Source: an uncultured Eubacteriales bacterium (GTDB lineage: Bacteria > Bacillota > Clostridia > Oscillospirales > CAG-272). Taken from it: a DNA stretch of 5,443 nt. This document shows positions 3,816 to 5,443 of this stretch, piece by piece. Within the stretch, counting starts at the first letter, position 1. Each line of letters opens with the position of its first letter. Under the pieces are notes generated by a model. The model was not told where the DNA came from and ran no database searches. It saw nothing but the letters and a program-made list of their open reading frames with translations. The DNA is taken from contig CAKTAA010000134.1 in NCBI GenBank assembly GCA_934526185.1, positions 1 through 5,443 on the forward strand. Direction: 5' to 3'. Both the position numbers and the translations under genes were made by a program.

Positions 3816-5443
3816 GCAGGAAAAAAAACGGCTGTTAAAAAAGGTACCGGAAAATCAAAAGCAAAAACAGGGAAAGCGGCCGTGAAAACAAAGGGTACCA
3901 GTTCGAAAACGGAGGAAGGAAAACACGAGCTCCGAAACCAAATTATTCCTTATATTCTCGCATTTGCCGCAGTTTTTCTCACAATCTGTATGTTAGCACC
4001 AGGCTTAACAGGGGATGTGGGATCTTTTCTGCGTTCTGCACTGCTTGGCTGTTTTTCTGCTGCCGGTGCTCTGGTTCCCGTGCTTGTGCTCATACAGGCG
4101 ATTTTCTATAAGAAAGACGTTGAATATCATGCGCTGCGTTATAAATTCGTTTTTGCGCTTATTGTTCTGCTGTTTGGGGCCATTCTGACACATATACTGA
4201 CCGGAGGGGAAGTGCTTTTTCAGGCGGGGCAATTATACGAAAACGGTCAGATATTATCCGGCGGCGGAGTCGTGGGCGGCCTTGCGGGCTCCCTGTTGTA
4301 TAAATATTTTGGCTATGTGGGAACCGTTATTCTTTCACTTTTCTTTATTTTATTGTTCGGAATCTTTTTATTCGGTCTGACGCCGCACATGATTTATGTC
4401 CGAATTGCGTATGCCATTTTAAAACGGAGGGAAGAAAAAAAGGAAGAGAGGGGAGCTGCTTCGTTCAGCGGCAGGGATCGGACGGAAGAGCAGGAAGCGG
4501 AAATACGCAGAATGCATCAGACGGCACAGGCAAAGCGGCGTGAGGAAACGGCTGCCCGTAAAAAGCATGCGTCTTTGGATAAAAATATTTACTCGGCCGA
4601 CAGCGGTGAGGAGGCAATCCGTGACGGTATGGAAGCTTATACAGAGGAATCGGCGGATATGGCTGCCGGGGACGCTGCTTCTGAGTCCGCACAACCATTA
4701 AAAATCGAGGGGGAAGATGACACGTCGGCCGATGTGCCGGAGAATACAGATGCAGAATTGCTGAAGCCGCTGAACTTTCTCCGAAAAAAAAGCAAGGAGC
4801 CGATGGAATGCCCGACCGGAGAAATCGATTTGCAGGCAATCTTTGAAACTGAAAAAGACGCCGAGCTGCGTGATAAATACGGAATCGCTCAGGCTATGGA
4901 CGCAGCCGCGGCAGCGCCGCAGGCAGTTGAATATGAGCTTGCCGTCAAAAAAAGCCGAATTGAGGACGGCATGGCACCTTTGGCAGAAACAGCGCTTGCC
5001 GCAAAGCAGACAGAGGAACCGGAGCAGCTTCCGGTATACCGTTTTCCGCCGATAGCACTGCTGAAGCATGAGACCAATACAATGAATCTCGATGTTTCAG
5101 CCGAATTGAATGAAAATGCACAGAAGCTGGTCGAAACGCTTCGCAGCTTCCGCGTTCAGACGCGAATTCTCCATATATCTCGCGGTCCGACCATTACGCG
5201 TTATGAGCTGGCGCCGGAAGCCGGTACCCGGGTACGTTCTATTTCAAACCTTGTTGATGATATTTCCCTGAATCTCGCGACATCAGGTGTCCGGATAGAA
5301 TCACCGATTCCCGGAAAATCAGCCGTCGGAATTGAAGTTCCGAATAAAAACGTAGCGACGGTTTATGTCCGCGACCTCATTGAGAGCGAGGCTTTCCGAC
5401 GGGCACAGAGCAGGCTGACCACGTGTCTCGGCATGGACGTCGC
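3813..5443 (+). CDS. ftsK: FtsK/SpoIIIE family DNA translocase, N-terminal 543 residues (3' end outside the window)
   Basis: A membrane-anchored, septum-located ATPase family that pumps chromosomal DNA during division or sporulation. Residues 2-37 are a lysine-rich tail (AGKKTAVKKGTGKSKAKTGK). Membrane segments follow at about 44-63, 73-99, 111-130 and 152-190, the last including a GGGVVGGLAGSLLYKYFG turn typical of the family. Residues 203-405 are a charged, Glu/Ala-rich linker. From about 418 the conserved motor alpha domain begins: LVETLRSFRV (439-448), GPTITRYELAPEAGTRVRSI (458-477), LVDDISLNLA (480-489) and the very conserved RIESPIPGKSAVGIEVPNK (494-512). Only this domain is reached; Walker A, Walker B and the gamma DNA-reading domain should lie just beyond the right edge. 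The start is TTG at 3813. Whether it serves general partition (FtsK/SftA-like) or sporulation (SpoIIIE) cannot be decided from this part. No stop codon or frameshift is seen across the 1631 nt. Confidence 0.95.
   Translation, partial: MAGKKTAVKKGTGKSKAKTGKAAVKTKGTSSKTEEGKHELRNQIIPYILAFAAVFLTICMLAPGLTGDVGSFLRSALLGCFSAAGALVPVLVLIQAIFYKKDVEYHALRYKFVFALIVLLFGAILTHILTGGEVLFQAGQLYENGQILSGGGVVGGLAGSLLYKYFGYVGTVILSLFFILLFGIFLFGLTPHMIYVRIAYAILKRREEKKEERGAASFSGRDRTEEQEAEIRRMHQTAQAKRREETAARKKHASLDKNIYSADSGEEAIRDGMEAYTEESADMAAGDAASESAQPLKIEGEDDTSADVPENTDAELLKPLNFLRKKSKEPMECPTGEIDLQAIFETEKDAELRDKYGIAQAMDAAAAAPQAVEYELAVKKSRIEDGMAPLAETALAAKQTEEPEQLPVYRFPPIALLKHETNTMNLDVSAELNENAQKLVETLRSFRVQTRILHISRGPTITRYELAPEAGTRVRSISNLVDDISLNLATSGVRIESPIPGKSAVGIEVPNKNVATVYVRDLIESEAFRRAQSRLTTCLGMDV

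Noticed and set aside
4419..5077. Several minus-strand ORFs of 60-125 codons opposite ftsK
   Set aside because: They are antisense to a continuous, well-recognised FtsK frame, rich in Cys, Arg and Phe as expected of shadow frames, and have no start signals.
5224..5235. 12-bp palindrome GTACCCGGGTAC
   Set aside because: It lies inside the conserved motor alpha domain of ftsK, encoding GTRVR; the codons explain the sequence, so no regulatory role is claimed.

Overview
The window looks like chromosomal DNA from a low-to-mid G+C Firmicute of the Clostridia type, possibly an Oscillospiraceae/Ruminococcaceae-like gut lineage. The evidence is strong AGGA/GGGG-type ribosome binding sites, sigma-A promoters with extended -10 boxes, a TTG start, a three-repeat SLH surface anchor, and an FtsK/SpoIIIE with a lysine-rich tail and an acidic linker. 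The placement is by style of sequence, not by any database match.

Layout. Everything left of about 3450 is on the minus strand and is read right to left. Two half-size TauE/SafE (TSUP) membrane proteins come first (3447-3052, then 2940-2581). Next is a large secreted, wall-anchored phosphodiester glycosidase (NAGPA domain, Big2 domain, three SLH repeats; 2419-215). After a short AT-rich gap with an orphan coding-like tail, the 5' part of a P-loop kinase runs off the left edge (111-1). A 365-bp divergent intergenic region (3448-3812) holds candidate promoters for both directions, a 12-bp palindrome and an 82-nt structured segment closed by a perfect 12-bp inverted repeat. To the right, the plus strand carries the first 543 codons of an FtsK/SpoIIIE DNA translocase (3813 to the right edge), open at the 3' end.

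How the genes relate. The two TSUP halves probably assemble with each other into one anion transporter. They lie in the same reading frame, separated by one TAA and 37 open codons. The glycosidase has its own very good promoter just past the end of the second TSUP gene, so it is probably an independent unit. FtsK is a chromosome-partitioning protein with no evident functional link to the others. G+C drops to about 33% over positions 1-214, against 42-65% in lines sampled from the glycosidase gene, suggesting a junction near position 215.

I see no CRISPR array, tRNA, rRNA, transposase, defence cassette or obviously new multi-gene system. The items most worth a second look are the split same-frame TSUP pair, the structured ftsK leader, the paired inverted repeats in the glycosidase leader, and the orphan tail at the left junction.
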